From Sphingobium sp. DEHP117 (GTDB lineage Bacteria; Pseudomonadota; Alphaproteobacteria; Sphingomonadales; Sphingomonadaceae), in contig NZ_JAPFBJ010000001.1 of NCBI RefSeq assembly GCF_030867385.1, forward strand, positions 930,001-994,000: a stretch of 64,000 nt of DNA, read 5' to 3'. The first letter of the stretch is position 1. Each line of letters opens with the position of its first letter. Position numbers and translations under genes: made by a program. Under the pieces are notes generated by a model. That model saw only the letters and a program-made list of their open reading frames with translations, was not told the origin of the DNA and did no database searches. This document shows, one piece after another, positions 1-11,981 of the stretch.

Positions 1-260
1 ACCTCGACCTCGCCCGCCTTGAGTAACGATATGGCGAGGTTGGAAGGCGTGCCCCCGAACAGATCCGTCAGCAGGATCACGCCCGCGCCGTTGTTGACCT
101 TCTCAACAGCCGCCGCGATGTCCGCGCGCCGTGTTTCCATGTCGTCATCCGGGCCGATGCAGATCGTCTCGATCGCCTGCTGAGGGCCAACCACATGTTC
201 CATGGCCACGCGAAACTCGTTCGCCAGCTTGCCGTGCGTTACCAGAACCAAGCCAATCAT
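1..260 (-). CDS. PTS mannose-family EIIA protein (3' end outside window)
   Basis: The reverse strand from the ATG at 260 encodes a protein starting MIGLVLVTHGKLANEF, the start of the EIIA-Man fold. His9 sits where these proteins are phosphorylated. Further on, LLTDLFGGTPSNLA matches the family's conserved DLFGGTP stretch. The gene overlaps the rapZ stop by 4 bp (ATGA), so the two are probably translationally coupled. In Alphaproteobacteria this incomplete PTS (no sugar permease here) is thought to act in regulation with HPr and HPr kinase rather than sugar uptake. Only about 86 residues lie in the window. Confidence 0.9.
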   Translation of the reverse strand, partial: MIGLVLVTHGKLANEFRVAMEHVVGPQQAIETICIGPDDDMETRRADIAAAVEKVNNGAGVILLTDLFGGTPSNLAISLLKAGEVE

Positions 261-1207
261 GCTGAATGTTCGCCCCGAAAACCGTGTTCTTGGGCCCCGC
301 CCGCCTGTTCTGTGGCATGGTGCGGCGCCGATTCCATGTTGCGGTGCAGGACCGTGGGCGAAAATCCCGCATTGCGCAAGTATCTGCCGACGCGCTCGGC
401 GACATGTACCGATCTGTGACGCCCCCCGGTGCAGCCGAACGCCACCGTAACATAGGATTTTCCCTGCTCCTGATAACGGGGCACCAGCGTGCCGAGCAGC
501 TTCTCGATCTGAGACACCGCATCCTCATAGGCGGGATCCTGCTCGATATAGGCCGCTACCTCCTCCGACTGGCCCGTGAGCGGGCGCAGTATCGGGTCCC
601 AGTGCGGATTGCGCAGGAAGCGCATGTCGAACATCAGGTCGGCGTTGCGCGGCACCCCGCGCGAAAAGCCGAAGGAGACGATGGTCAGCACCGTGCGTTC
701 ATTGGGATCGCGGCTATAGCGGGTGCGGATCTCCTGCTGCAGATCGTTGACGAACATCGCCGTGGTGTCGATCACCTGGGTCGCCCAGCGGCGCAGCGGC
801 TCGGTCAATTCGCGTTCACGCGCGATCCCGTCCGCCGCCGGTCGGTCCTCGGTCAGCGGATGCCGCCGCCGCGTCTCGGCATAGCGGCGTTCCAGCTCCG
901 CTCCGGAGCAATCGAGATAGAGCGTTTCGATGTCCCAGCTCTCATGATCGCGCAGGGCCTTGATCCGCTGCACCAGCGCGGCGGCGTTGAAGCCCCGGGT
1001 GCGGCTGTCGATACCGATGGCGAGCGGGCGGCCGCGGTGTTTGACGTCCGCCGCAGGCGGCGCGTCCATCAGGCGGTCCAGCAACATGAGGGGCAGGTTG
1101 TCCACCACTTCCCAACCCAGATCCTCCAGCGTCCTGAGCGCCGTCGATTTGCCGGCACCAGACATGCCGGACACCAGCATTATCGACTTGTCACGGCCTT
1201 CGGTCAT
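257..1207 (-). CDS. rapZ: RapZ/YvcJ-family nucleotide-binding protein
   Basis: This is a 316-residue P-loop protein. The Walker A motif GMSGAGKS is at residues 14-21, and the C-terminal half has the family's VTVAFGCTGGRHRSV segment. In enterobacteria RapZ is an RNase E adaptor controlling glucosamine-6-phosphate synthase mRNA; its alphaproteobacterial targets are less clear. A start at 1222 is possible, but the ATG at 1207 gives a 4-bp ATGA overlap with hprK, as at the other junctions of this operon, so I prefer it. The tail after residue 285 is longer and less family-like than usual. Confidence 0.92.
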   Translation of the reverse strand: MTEGRDKSIMLVSGMSGAGKSTALRTLEDLGWEVVDNLPLMLLDRLMDAPPAADVKHRGRPLAIGIDSRTRGFNAAALVQRIKALRDHESWDIETLYLDCSGAELERRYAETRRRHPLTEDRPAADGIARERELTEPLRRWATQVIDTTAMFVNDLQQEIRTRYSRDPNERTVLTIVSFGFSRGVPRNADLMFDMRFLRNPHWDPILRPLTGQSEEVAAYIEQDPAYEDAVSQIEKLLGTLVPRYQEQGKSYVTVAFGCTGGRHRSVHVAERVGRYLRNAGFSPTVLHRNMESAPHHATEQAGGAQEHGFRGEHSA

Positions 1208-1674
1208 CGCATCGGCTCCCACCCGACAGTCTGGCGGCTAATATGCCGCAACGCCAGTTCAATCTTGAGCGGCGCACTGGCCTCGAAGGGGTTCAGCGTA
1301 AGCATCGGCACAGCCAGCCCGCAATATGTGCAGGTGGGAAGGGGGTCGGGGTAGCGTTCCGGCGCGGTTTTGTCCGCCTGCACGACCAGCGCTACCCGCG
1401 CGCGCGCCACATGCGGCATCGACACCAGCCCCAGCCCGCGCACCTCCATCAGCCCGGCTGTCCGCTCTGGCGCGCTGCCGATCACGGTATCCTGTTCCCG
1501 GGCCAGATGGGTATAATCATCGGCCAGCAACACCGCCCCCCGGTCGATCACTCGCAACGCCAGGTCCGATTTTCCCGCCCCGCTCGTGCCCCGGATGAGC
1601 ACGGCGCGGCCGTCGATCACGACAGAGGTGCCATGCACCGAGCCCGAAAAATTCGGATCGGCCTCTGCGCTCAT
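1204..1674 (-). CDS. hprK: Short HPr kinase/phosphorylase
   Basis: At 156 residues this is only the C-terminal catalytic domain of HPr kinase, the truncated form usual in Alphaproteobacteria; Firmicute enzymes are about 310. The Walker A motif GTSGAGKS is at residues 29-36, with LLADDYTHLAR shortly after. It would phosphorylate the regulatory serine of an HPr-like protein, linking the phosphorylation state of the PTS to metabolism. It overlaps chvG and rapZ by 4 bp each, which puts the ChvGI system and the PTS regulators in one transcript. Confidence 0.92.
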   Translation of the reverse strand: MSAEADPNFSGSVHGTSVVIDGRAVLIRGTSGAGKSDLALRVIDRGAVLLADDYTHLAREQDTVIGSAPERTAGLMEVRGLGLVSMPHVARARVALVVQADKTAPERYPDPLPTCTYCGLAVPMLTLNPFEASAPLKIELALRHISRQTVGWEPMR

Positions 1675-3245
1675 TCCGAGGCAATACCCGGATCATTGAG
1701 ATGTGCCAGCGGGAGATAGACATCGAACCGCGCGCCCTGCGCCGCGTCATCGCGGTCGGCGATGACGATGCGGCCCTGATGCCCCTCGACAATGCTGCGC
1801 GCGATGGCGAGGCCCAGGCCGCTATGCTTGCCGAAGCCCTCGTTCTCGGGCCGCACGCTGTGAAACCGGCGGAACACCGTTTCGCGCTCGGACTCCGGCA
1901 CGCCCGGGCCTTCATCCTCGACGCTGAGCAGCACCTCGTCGTTCATCACCGTCGCCGTCACCTGCACCAGCCCGCCGGGCGGGGAAAAGGAGATGGCGTT
2001 GTCGAGCAGATTGTCGATCACCAGCACAAGTCGTGCTTCCTCGCCCATCACCACCGCGACATCACGCCGGGGCCGGGCGAAGGCAAGGCGGACGCCGCGC
2101 TCTATTCCCCGTGCCTCGCGCGCAAGCAGCATCTGCTCGATCAGCTGGCCCAGATCGACCGGCTCGAAGCGGGTGTGCGAAAGCTGCGCATCGATGCGCG
2201 AAGCCTCGGCAATGTCCGTCACCAGCCGGTCGAGCCGCTGCACATCGTCCTGCGCGATGGCGAGCAGCTGCGCCTGCAACTCCGGCTTTCGGACTGTCTG
2301 CAAACCATCGAGCGCGGACCGCAGCGAGGCGATGGGGTTCTTCAGCTCATGGCTGACATCGGCGGCAAAGCTGTCGGTCGCGTCAATGCGATGGCGCAAC
2401 GCTTCCGTCATGTCCGCTACCGCGCGGGCGAGCGCGCCGATCTCGTCTCGCCGCGAGGGCAGACGCGGCACCGCCACCTGGCGCGCGCGCCCCAGCCGCA
2501 CACGCGCCGTCGCCCGCGCCAGCCGACGCAGCGGCAGCACGATAGTCCGCGCCAGAAACAGGGATAGCCAGATCGAGCTGAGCAGCGCCATGGTGAGCAC
2601 CAGCGTCAGGCGCATGCGTTCCGCCCGCACCGCGCGGGTGATGTCGCGCGCGTTGGTAATGGCGAGCAGGGAATCGCCGTTCTTGAGGCGGATCGCTGCT
2701 GTGATCATCGGCGTGCGGTCCGGCGCGAAGCGGGCAGTAGAGATCGCCCGCCCCGCGTTCGCCGCCGCAATCAGTTCGGGCCAGCCTGTCGCCACGTCGA
2801 CACGCGGTTCGCTGAAGGGGGGAAGGGGGTCAGCGCCCACCACACCATCGACCATCTCATCGAGAAATCGCGCTACATGGCGCTTGAGCGGCTCCTCCTG
2901 CGGGTCGACAAACGTATACCCCGCGCCCCCTGCGGCGGCGCTGTCGAACTTCAATCGACCATCCGGCGCATAGAGCCGAACCCGCTCGCCGTTGCTCAGG
3001 GAAAATGCCCGCAGCATCTCGTTCAATGATGACGGGCTCACATAGCCCGCGGCATCGCGTATCATCTCCATGCGCCGCGTCGATTGCACAAGTCGCTCGT
3101 CGATCACACGGGCGCGATAGCTGTCGATATAGAAAAACCCGCCCGCCAGCAGGGCGAGCGCAATGACGTTCACCGCGAGTATACGCCATGTCAGGCTGAA
3201 CCCGCCCCGCCACGAGCCTGCGAGATAGGGAAGACGCCTATCCAT
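1671..3245 (-). CDS. chvG: ChvG-type sensor histidine kinase
   Basis: A 524-residue membrane kinase. A first transmembrane helix lies around residues 20-40, then a periplasmic sensor region and a second helix near 235-255. A HAMP linker, the H-box [14 protein letters not shown] and an HATPase domain with DEGPGVP and [11 protein letters not shown] follow. The ATG at 3245 overlaps the chvI stop by 8 bp; a longer open frame upstream is only the chvI shadow. ChvG/ExoS kinases respond to envelope or acid stress in Rhizobiales. The sphingomonad signal is not known to me. The stop overlaps hprK by 4 bp. Confidence 0.93.
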   Translation of the reverse strand: MDRRLPYLAGSWRGGFSLTWRILAVNVIALALLAGGFFYIDSYRARVIDERLVQSTRRMEMIRDAAGYVSPSSLNEMLRAFSLSNGERVRLYAPDGRLKFDSAAAGGAGYTFVDPQEEPLKRHVARFLDEMVDGVVGADPLPPFSEPRVDVATGWPELIAAANAGRAISTARFAPDRTPMITAAIRLKNGDSLLAITNARDITRAVRAERMRLTLVLTMALLSSIWLSLFLARTIVLPLRRLARATARVRLGRARQVAVPRLPSRRDEIGALARAVADMTEALRHRIDATDSFAADVSHELKNPIASLRSALDGLQTVRKPELQAQLLAIAQDDVQRLDRLVTDIAEASRIDAQLSHTRFEPVDLGQLIEQMLLAREARGIERGVRLAFARPRRDVAVVMGEEARLVLVIDNLLDNAISFSPPGGLVQVTATVMNDEVLLSVEDEGPGVPESERETVFRRFHSVRPENEGFGKHSGLGLAIARSIVEGHQGRIVIADRDDAAQGARFDVYLPLAHLNDPGIASE

Positions 3246-3963
3246 CCGAGAAACGGTATCCGGCACCATAGAGCGTGTCGATGGCGTTGAATTCGGGGTC
3301 CACCTCGCGGAACTTGCGGCGCAGGCGCTTGATGTGGCTGTCGATCGTGCGGTCGTCGACATAGACATCGTCCTGATAGGCGACATCCATCAGCTGGTTG
3401 CGGGTTTTCACCACGCCGGGCCGCGCGGCAAGCGCCTCAAGGATCATGAACTCGGTAACCGTCAGCGTCACCGGCTGCCCGCTCCAGGTCACGAGATGCC
3501 GGTCCGGGTCCATGGCGAGGCGCCCGCGCAGCATAGGCTCGGCGGGGGTCTGTGCCTCGCCATATTCACTGACGGCCGCTCTGGCCATCTCTGTCCGGCG
3601 CAATATCGCCCTGATCCGCGCGATCAGCAGCCGCTGCGAGAATGGCTTGGCGATATAGTCGTCCGCGCCCATGGCAAGGCCCAGCGCCTCGTCAAGCTCA
3701 TCCGTCTTGGAGGTGAGGAAGATGAACGGCATCGCGCTCTTTTCGCGCAGGCGGCGGAGCAGCTCCAGACCGTCGAGTCGGGGCATCTTGATGTCGCACA
3801 CCGCAATATCGGCCGGGTTCTCCGCCAGCGCCTTCAGCGCCGCCTCGGGATCCGTATAAAGCCGTGTGACGAAGCCCTCGCCCTGCAATGCTATCGCCAG
3901 CGAGGCGATGATGTTGCGGTCATCGTCGATCAGGGCGACGGTGGGGGCGGCGGCATCGGTCAT
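3238..3963 (-). CDS. chvI: ChvI-type OmpR-family response regulator
   Basis: A 241-residue regulator. It has an N-terminal receiver domain (acidic DDD at 13-15, phospho-acceptor Asp57 in [10 protein letters not shown], Lys in the FLTSK motif) and a C-terminal winged helix of OmpR type ([18 protein letters not shown]). The start at 3963 gives [15 protein letters not shown]. The upstream open frame adds 37 residues that look unlike any receiver and is rejected. It is the partner of ChvG directly downstream. The divergent gene is pckA, and ChvI homologues lie beside pckA in Rhizobiales too, so pckA may be a direct target. Confidence 0.94.
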   Translation of the reverse strand: MTDAAAPTVALIDDDRNIIASLAIALQGEGFVTRLYTDPEAALKALAENPADIAVCDIKMPRLDGLELLRRLREKSAMPFIFLTSKTDELDEALGLAMGADDYIAKPFSQRLLIARIRAILRRTEMARAAVSEYGEAQTPAEPMLRGRLAMDPDRHLVTWSGQPVTLTVTEFMILEALAARPGVVKTRNQLMDVAYQDDVYVDDRTIDSHIKRLRRKFREVDPEFNAIDTLYGAGYRFSDG

Positions 3964-4236
3964 GCGCGGCACGATTATCGCAATGCGCGCGCAGCGGCAA
4001 CGCCTGGCCTGCCAAAAGGCACGCCAGACCCTTTCCGTTCGCCTGCAGACTCCCTCACAAGCCCTATTAACCACCAGTTTCGTTGACGTAGGCGCCGCTA
4101 CGGACTATGCGCCCAAGAGTCGGATATGCAGAACCGTGCCGAGCGCGATCGACGTCGCGTGGATGATGTGGCGCTGGCCGACGGCATAGCATGCTCCATT
4201 TCGGGAGCTGTGACATAACCTCATAGGGAGAAGCGC
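3964..4236. promoter_or_regulatory. Divergent chvI/pckA intergenic region
   Basis: These 273 bp separate two divergent genes and must hold both promoters. The AGGGAG at 4225-4230 is the pckA ribosome-binding site. Several open frames cross the region but none looks like a protein. I could not pick out a convincing sigma70 box or a ChvI operator by eye. Confidence 0.6.
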
Positions 4237-5850
4237 GTGCAGGCGTATTCCTCAACTTCCCTGGCTGATCAGGGTTTTGAAACATCCGCAACCATCCACT
4301 GGAATCTGGGCACCAGTCCGCTCGTCGAGCAAGCGGTCAAGCGCGGCGAGGGCCAGCTGACCAAGGATGGCGCACTCTTGGTTGATACCGGCAAGTTCAC
4401 CGGCCGCAGCGTCAAGGACAAATATGTGGTGCGCGATGCCGCCACCGAAAACACGATCAACTGGGGCGCCATCAACCAGCCGATGTCCGGCGAGCACTGG
4501 GCGAACCTCAAGGCCGATTTCATGGCCAGGCTGAAGGATCAGAACGAGCTTTTCGTCGCCGACCTGTTTGGCGGCAGCCAGCCTGAGTATCGCGTCAACG
4601 TGCGCGTCATCACGCAGATGGCCTGGCACAGCCTGTTCATCCGCACACTGCTGGTGCGCCCCACCGCCAGCGAACTCGCCGCCTTCGCGCCCGAATACAC
4701 CATCATCAACCTGCCAAGCTTCAAGGCCGATCCGGCCCGTCACGGCTGTCGCAGCGACACGGTGATCGCGGTGAACTTCAGCGAAAAGCTGATTCTCATC
4801 GGCAACACCGAATATTCCGGCGAGATGAAGAAAGGCGTGTTCGGCCTGCTGAACTACCTGCTCCCGGCGCAGGGCGTGATGCCGATGCACTGCTCCGCCA
4901 ACATCGGCGCGGACGGCAAGAGCGCTATCTTCTTCGGCCTGTCAGGCACCGGCAAGACCACTCTCTCGGCAGACGCCAGCCGCACGCTGATCGGCGATGA
5001 CGAGCATGGATGGTCGGACCAGGCCGTGTTCAACTTCGAGGGCGGTTGCTATGCGAAGATGATCAACCTCTCGGCCGAGGGCGAGCCGGAAATCTACGCC
5101 ACCACCAAGATGTTCGGCACGATCCTCGAGAACGTCGCGATGGACGCGGACACCCGCGAGCTTGATTTCACCGACGCGAGCAAGACCGAGAACACCCGTG
5201 GCGCCTACCCGATCGAGTTCATCCCCAACACCAGCGAGAAGAACCTCGGCCCGCCGCCGTCCAACATCATCTTCCTGACGGCGGACGCCTTTGGCGTCCT
5301 CCCCCCGATCGCGCGGCTGACGCCCGATCAGGCGATGTATCACTTCCTTTCGGGCTACACCGCCAAGGTTGCGGGCACCGAAATCGGCGTGACCGAGCCG
5401 CAGGCGACGTTCAGCACCTGCTTCGGCGCCGCCTTCATGCCGCGCCACCCCAGCGTCTATGGCAACCTGCTGAAAAAGCGGATTGCGGACGGCGGCGCGC
5501 AGTGCTGGCTGGTCAATACCGGCTGGTCGGGTGGCCGAGCAACCGATCCCGGCATCAAGCGCATGCCGATCAAGGTCACGCGCGCGCTGCTCAATGCGGC
5601 GCTCGATGGCAGCCTCAATGCCGTCGAGTTCCGCGTCGATCCCAATTTCGGGTTCGAGGTGCCGGTTGCGGTGGCCGGTGTCGATACCCAGATTCTCGAT
5701 CCGCGCGCGACCTGGACCGATAAGGAAGCCTATGACGAAACCGCTGCCAAGCTTGTGCAGCAGTTCGTCGACAATTTTGCGCAGTTCGCCGATCATGTCG
5801 ATGCCTCCGTGCGCGAAGCCGCGCCGGGCATGGCGATCGCCGCCGAATAA
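4237..5850 (+). CDS. pckA: Phosphoenolpyruvate carboxykinase (ATP)
   Basis: This 537-residue enzyme converts oxaloacetate and ATP to PEP, CO2 and ADP, the committed step of gluconeogenesis from C4 acids. The P-loop GLSGTGKTT begins at Gly234, followed by LIGDDEHGW (metal and nucleotide binding). The early motif [11 protein letters not shown] is typical of the ATP-dependent family, as is the length. The start is GTG (GTGCAGGCG) with AGGGAG 7 bp upstream. A clear terminator follows. Its placement opposite chvI-chvG-hprK suggests envelope/PTS signals feed into central carbon flux. Confidence 0.97.
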   Translation: MQAYSSTSLADQGFETSATIHWNLGTSPLVEQAVKRGEGQLTKDGALLVDTGKFTGRSVKDKYVVRDAATENTINWGAINQPMSGEHWANLKADFMARLKDQNELFVADLFGGSQPEYRVNVRVITQMAWHSLFIRTLLVRPTASELAAFAPEYTIINLPSFKADPARHGCRSDTVIAVNFSEKLILIGNTEYSGEMKKGVFGLLNYLLPAQGVMPMHCSANIGADGKSAIFFGLSGTGKTTLSADASRTLIGDDEHGWSDQAVFNFEGGCYAKMINLSAEGEPEIYATTKMFGTILENVAMDADTRELDFTDASKTENTRGAYPIEFIPNTSEKNLGPPPSNIIFLTADAFGVLPPIARLTPDQAMYHFLSGYTAKVAGTEIGVTEPQATFSTCFGAAFMPRHPSVYGNLLKKRIADGGAQCWLVNTGWSGGRATDPGIKRMPIKVTRALLNAALDGSLNAVEFRVDPNFGFEVPVAVAGVDTQILDPRATWTDKEAYDETAAKLVQQFVDNFAQFADHVDASVREAAPGMAIAAE

Positions 5851-5870
5851 GCGCTTATCTATCAACGCGA

Positions 5871-5904
5871 AGGGGCGCGAAGGCACTGGCTTTCGCGCCC
5901 TTTT
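5871..5904 (+). terminator. Rho-independent terminator after pckA
   Basis: GGGCGCGAA at 5873-5881 pairs with TTCGCGCCC at 5892-5900, leaving a loop of about 10 nt, followed by TTTT at 5901-5904. It lies 20 bp past the pckA stop. Confidence 0.85.
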
Positions 5905-5982
5905 GCTATGGCGCCTGCTTCCATCGCCTGCGCCACGACATTGTGCTATATGCGATCCCTTCAGACGGGAAAGGGGTAAGCC

Positions 5983-6297
5983 ATGTTCGACAAGCTGCTG
6001 GAAAACCTGAACATTGACGACCTTGCAGGCAAGCTCGGGCTGCCGGCAGACCAGATTCAGTCGGTCGCACAGTCGCTCAGCGCCAATCTCAGTGGCGGGG
6101 GTGATACCATGGCCGCACTGATGCAGGCGGCAGAGCAGCATGGTCTGCCTGTCGACAAGATTCAGGAGATGCTGGGCGGCCTTGGCGGCGGCGGCGCGGA
6201 AGATCTGCTCGGAAAGGTAAGCGGCATGCTGGGCGGTGAAGCTGGCGGGCTTGGCGGCCTGGCCGATGCTGCCAAGGGCTTCTTCGGTAAAGACTGA
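5983..6297 (+). CDS. Small Gly/Leu-rich protein of unknown function
   Basis: A 104-residue acidic protein starting MFDKLLENLNIDDLAGKLG. It is made of amphipathic helices followed by a glycine-rich second half (MLGGLGGGGAEDLLGK, MLGGEAGGLGGLAD). There is no signal peptide, membrane helix or cysteine. The layout is like the small YidB/DUF937-type proteins, but I would not assign it to that family on sight. GAAAGGGG at 5969-5976 is a good ribosome-binding site. It converges on the asparaginase-like gene with 2 bp between stop codons. Confidence 0.75.
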   Translation: MFDKLLENLNIDDLAGKLGLPADQIQSVAQSLSANLSGGGDTMAALMQAAEQHGLPVDKIQEMLGGLGGGGAEDLLGKVSGMLGGEAGGLGGLADAAKGFFGKD

Positions 6298-6299
6298 AT

Positions 6300-6794
6300 T
6301 TAAGCCGACGGCTCCAAAGAAACGAATCTGCCGTTCGCGCGGTCCTTCGTCACCGCGAAGGCGTCGAATACGGTCCCGTTCATGGTGATATAGACGCCCG
6401 ACGGCGCAATCTGCGCAGTGGCCAGCGCCATGCCGAGATTGAACGGTGCATCGCTCTCGGCGAAGCGGGCAGGGCTCAGCGCGCCGACCAGCACGATGGT
6501 CTTGCCCTCTATTCCCCGCAACGCCGCTGCCGTTTCTGTCATCGTGTCGGTGCCATGGGTGATGACGATGCCTCTGCTGTCCGACGCCGTCACTGCCGCC
6601 CTTATCCGCGCCCGATCGTTGTCGGTCAGCTCTAGGCTGTCCTTTTGAAACAGGGTTTCGACTTTGTGGGCCAGCGTGACCCTGCCAACCTCGAGTAGCT
6701 TGGGCACGATGGTTTGCGTGAACTGATATTCGCTCAGCGCATCGAAATAGGCTTTGTCGATGGTTCCGCCGGTAGTGAAAATCTGGATCGTCAT
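6300..6794 (-). CDS. Single-domain asparaginase-like protein
   Basis: A 164-residue protein equivalent to the N-terminal half of L-asparaginase. The first catalytic Thr motif is TTGGTIDK (residues 7-14) and the second is HGTDTMTETA, with LVGALSPARF after it. The C-terminal domain of normal asparaginases (about 330 residues) is absent. The frame closes cleanly with no downstream remnant, so this looks like a stable short form, not a fresh truncation. The ATG at 6794 is chosen because the motif begins seven residues later; the longer frame to 6911 runs into nfeD. Activity on asparagine is not assured. Confidence 0.85.
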   Translation of the reverse strand: MTIQIFTTGGTIDKAYFDALSEYQFTQTIVPKLLEVGRVTLAHKVETLFQKDSLELTDNDRARIRAAVTASDSRGIVITHGTDTMTETAAALRGIEGKTIVLVGALSPARFAESDAPFNLGMALATAQIAPSGVYITMNGTVFDAFAVTKDRANGRFVSLEPSA

Positions 6795-6814
6795 GCGACC
6801 GATCATATACAAGA

Positions 6815-7270
6815 TCAGGCTGTAGGCCAATCGACAGTCAATCGCGGGCCATTCACCGCGACGATGGTCAGCCGCGTACCCACGACCGCATCCGGCCCAG
6901 CCGCGCTCCATGTCCCGTCATCCACGCGCACCCGGCCCTCGCCGTTGACGATCGGCTCCACCACCGTCACCGTTCGGCCGATCAGCCGCGCCGCGCGGTC
7001 ATTGAGCAGCGGGTCCTGCGTCTCGTCCGCATGTCCGGCATACCAGCGGCGACCCAGCGCTACGCACGCGAGGCTCAGGCCTGCAAAGATAACGAACTGC
7101 ACCGCCGGGGGGATCGTCACGATCATCGCCAAAACGCCGGTGATCGCCGCTGCTCCCGCCACAAAGATCAGGAACACGCCCGGTGTGATGATCTCGGCGA
7201 TCGCCAGCAATACCGCCAGTGCCAGCCACCACCAGGGGTTGTGCACCAGTTGATCGATCAGCCCGTCCAT
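6815..7270 (-). CDS. NfeD-family membrane protein
   Basis: A 151-residue protein. Two to three hydrophobic helices span residues 12-75, including the typical WWWLALAVLLAIAEIITPGVFL. A soluble OB-fold-like C-terminus contains LIGRTVTVVEPIVNGEGRVRVDDGTW, the NfeD signature. NfeD proteins pair with SPFH/stomatin-type proteins encoded next to them, and here the SPFH gene ends 3 bp upstream of this start. It probably works with that protein in membrane quality control or microdomains. Confidence 0.92.
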   Translation of the reverse strand: MDGLIDQLVHNPWWWLALAVLLAIAEIITPGVFLIFVAGAAAITGVLAMIVTIPPAVQFVIFAGLSLACVALGRRWYAGHADETQDPLLNDRAARLIGRTVTVVEPIVNGEGRVRVDDGTWSAAGPDAVVGTRLTIVAVNGPRLTVDWPTA

Positions 7271-7273
7271 CGT

Positions 7274-8269
7274 CTATTGCCCTTCGAACGGGCCACGGCG
7301 GGTGGGCGGCACGGATGATTTCGGTGCGGCCGGTCTGCCGTCTCCAGCCGTCGTAGACCCGGCGAGCGCCTCTTTCGCCAGCTCGCCGATGCCGCCGAGC
7401 GTGCCGATAAGCTGCGTCGCCTCCACCGGAAACAGGATGGTCTTGGCATTGGGCGATGTCGCGAAACCACTTATCGCCTCGACATATTTCTGCGCGATGA
7501 AATAGTTGATCGCCTGCGCGTTGCCGCCCGCGATCGCGTCAGACACCATCTGCGTCGCCTTGGCTTCCGCCTCGGCCTCGCGCTCGCGCGCCTCGGCATC
7601 ACGGAAAGCCGCCTCGCGCCGGCCTTCGGCTTCGAGGATCTGCGCCTGCTTCCGGCCTTCGGCGATGTTGATCTCGTTCTGGCGCTGGCCTTCGGATTCC
7701 AGAATCGAGGCGCGCTTCTCGCGTTCCGCCTTCATCTGCCGGGTCATCGCATTGACGATGTCGGCGGGCGGGCGGATATCCTTCAGCTCGACGCGTGTGA
7801 TCTTCACGCCCCAGGCTTCGGTCGCATGGTCGACAACCGCGAGCAGCCGCGCGTTGATCTCGTCGCGCTTGGACAGTGTCTCGTCGAGGTCCATCGACCC
7901 CATGACCGTGCGCAGGTTGGTGGTGGCAAGCTGCATGATGGCGACATAAAGCTCGCTCACCTCATAGGCGGCCTTGGCGGCGTCCAGCACCTGAAAGAAC
8001 ACGACGCCGTCCACGGCGACCATCGCATTGTCCTTGGTGATGATTTCCTGGCCCGGAATATCGACCACCTGCTCCATCATGTTGATCTTGCGACCGACGC
8101 TATAGAAGAACGCGGGATAAAAGTTGAAACCGGGCTTGGCGACTTCGGTGAAACGTCCGAAGCGTTCGATGGTATATTCATACCCCTGGCGAACGATTTT
8201 CACGCTGGAAGCCAGGTATATCAGCACCAGGAAAACCAGCATCAATGCTACTGTCGGGCCCACTGGCAT
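7274..8269 (-). CDS. SPFH/band-7 (stomatin-like, QmcA-type) protein
   Basis: A protein of about 331 residues: one N-terminal membrane anchor (VALMLVFLVLIYLASSV), the SPFH domain (IVRQGYEYTIERFGRF, with VDIPGQEIITKDNAMVAVDGVVFFQV), then a long Ala/Glu/Arg-rich coiled coil (REKRASILESEGQRQNEIN) and a C-terminal oligomerisation region. The start is unsettled. The ATG at 8269 is likely, although GGGGAG lies very close upstream, and a TTG at 8284 is also open. It forms an operon with the nfeD-like gene. The family builds large membrane-anchored rings. Confidence 0.92.
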   Translation of the reverse strand: MPVGPTVALMLVFLVLIYLASSVKIVRQGYEYTIERFGRFTEVAKPGFNFYPAFFYSVGRKINMMEQVVDIPGQEIITKDNAMVAVDGVVFFQVLDAAKAAYEVSELYVAIMQLATTNLRTVMGSMDLDETLSKRDEINARLLAVVDHATEAWGVKITRVELKDIRPPADIVNAMTRQMKAEREKRASILESEGQRQNEINIAEGRKQAQILEAEGRREAAFRDAEAREREAEAEAKATQMVSDAIAGGNAQAINYFIAQKYVEAISGFATSPNAKTILFPVEATQLIGTLGGIGELAKEALAGSTTAGDGRPAAPKSSVPPTRRGPFEGQ

Positions 8270-8357
8270 TCTCCCCACGTTCAAAAAACTACTTTCACTA
8301 TGCCGGTAAATGGGGAAGGGGGGAAGTTAATTCACGTCAGCAAGTAAGGCCGTTCCG

Positions 8358-10716
<2,359 letters not shown>

Positions 10717-10725
10717 TCTGAACAA

Positions 10726-11910
10726 ATGACGCCCCAGGCGCGCGTCCAGGCGGCTATAGAGCTGTTGGATGCCATCATCGTCGCCGCGCGCGTGGGCGGG
10801 GCGGCGGCAGACACGCTGATCGCCCGCTATTTCAAGGAGCGCCGCTATGCCGGGTCGAAAGACCGGCGCGCGGTGCGCGATCTCGTCTATGCAACCATCC
10901 GCCTGTGTGCCGAGGTGCCCGCCACCGGTCGGGCAGCCGCGCTCACGCTCGCCGAACATCAGCCTGACCTCGCCGCTCTGTTTGACGGCTCTGCCCACGC
11001 GCCTGCGCCGATCAGCGCTGACGAAGAGCGCGCATCCTCAGGCGCAGTGCCGTCATGGCTGCTGCTACCTCTTGCGGATCCCGTTCAGGATGCCGCCGAG
11101 CAGGCCGCCTTGCTGGAGCGCGCGCCGCTCGATCTGCGCGTCAACACGCTGAAGGCCCATCCGGAGCAGCTGCGCGGCCTCTTGCCCGATGCCGAACCGA
11201 TAGCGGGCCTCCCCAATGCGCTTCGCCTGCATGACAACACCAATGTCGAGCAATCGCCCGCCTACACCGATGGCCTGATCGAGATACAGGACGCGGGCAG
11301 CCAGATCATCGTGCAAGCCTGCGCCGCAGCCCCCGGCATGACCGTGATAGACCTGTGCGCTGGGGCGGGCGGCAAGACGTTGGCCCTCGCCGCCGATATG
11401 GCCGGGCAGGGCAGGCTGATCGCGGCGGACGTGAACCGTGATCGCCTTTCCCGCCTGCCTGATCGCGCGGCGCGGGCTGGGGCGGGGTTTATCGAGACGC
11501 TGCTGCTTGATGCGGGCAGGGAAGCCGCCGCGCTTGCTCCTCATGAGCAGAGCGCCGATGTCGTGCTCGTCGATGCGCCCTGTTCCGGCACGGGCACCTG
11601 GCGGCGCAATCCCGAGGCGCGCTGGCGGCTCACCGAGGATCGCCTGGGCCGCCTCGTCAACGAGCAATCCCGCATCCTCGATCTTGCCGTGCCGCTCGTC
11701 CGCCCCGGCGGGCGGCTCGTTTACGCCGTCTGCGCGCTCACTTCTGCGGAGGGTACGGGGCAGGTCGATGCCTTTCTTGCCCGCCATTCGGGCTGGCGCG
11801 CGCTCGACCCCGGCATCGAATACGGCCGCAAATATGGTGAAGGCCGCTTGCTAACGCCCGCGCATGATGGCACGGATGGATTCTTCATCGCCGCGCTGGT
11901 GAGGATATGA
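10726..11910 (+). CDS. RsmB/Sun-type RNA (cytosine-5) methyltransferase
   Basis: A 394-residue protein with an N-terminal NusB-like helical region followed by a SAM-dependent methyltransferase. It shows the SAM motif VIDLCAGAGGKTLALA, the catalytic motif DAPCSGTGTWRRNPEARW (Pro-Cys) and the second conserved cysteine in VYAVCALTSAEG. The family modifies 16S rRNA at C967 (RsmB) or other RNA cytosines. I leave the symbol blank because alphaproteobacterial paralogues exist. It lies 9 bp after guaB and is probably cotranscribed. Confidence 0.9.
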   Translation: MTPQARVQAAIELLDAIIVAARVGGAAADTLIARYFKERRYAGSKDRRAVRDLVYATIRLCAEVPATGRAAALTLAEHQPDLAALFDGSAHAPAPISADEERASSGAVPSWLLLPLADPVQDAAEQAALLERAPLDLRVNTLKAHPEQLRGLLPDAEPIAGLPNALRLHDNTNVEQSPAYTDGLIEIQDAGSQIIVQACAAAPGMTVIDLCAGAGGKTLALAADMAGQGRLIAADVNRDRLSRLPDRAARAGAGFIETLLLDAGREAAALAPHEQSADVVLVDAPCSGTGTWRRNPEARWRLTEDRLGRLVNEQSRILDLAVPLVRPGGRLVYAVCALTSAEGTGQVDAFLARHSGWRALDPGIEYGRKYGEGRLLTPAHDGTDGFFIAALVRI

Positions 11911-11981
11911 GGCGAAGTCCGGGCAACACTTCCGACATACCCCGACTCAAGGCCAGGCCGCGCGGCCTTTGGGAGACGATC

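Noticed and set aside
3245..3386. Longer start for chvG
   Set aside because: The added 47 residues are the chvI coding sequence read in another frame (Ser/Thr-rich). The ATG at 3245 starts right at the first membrane segment.
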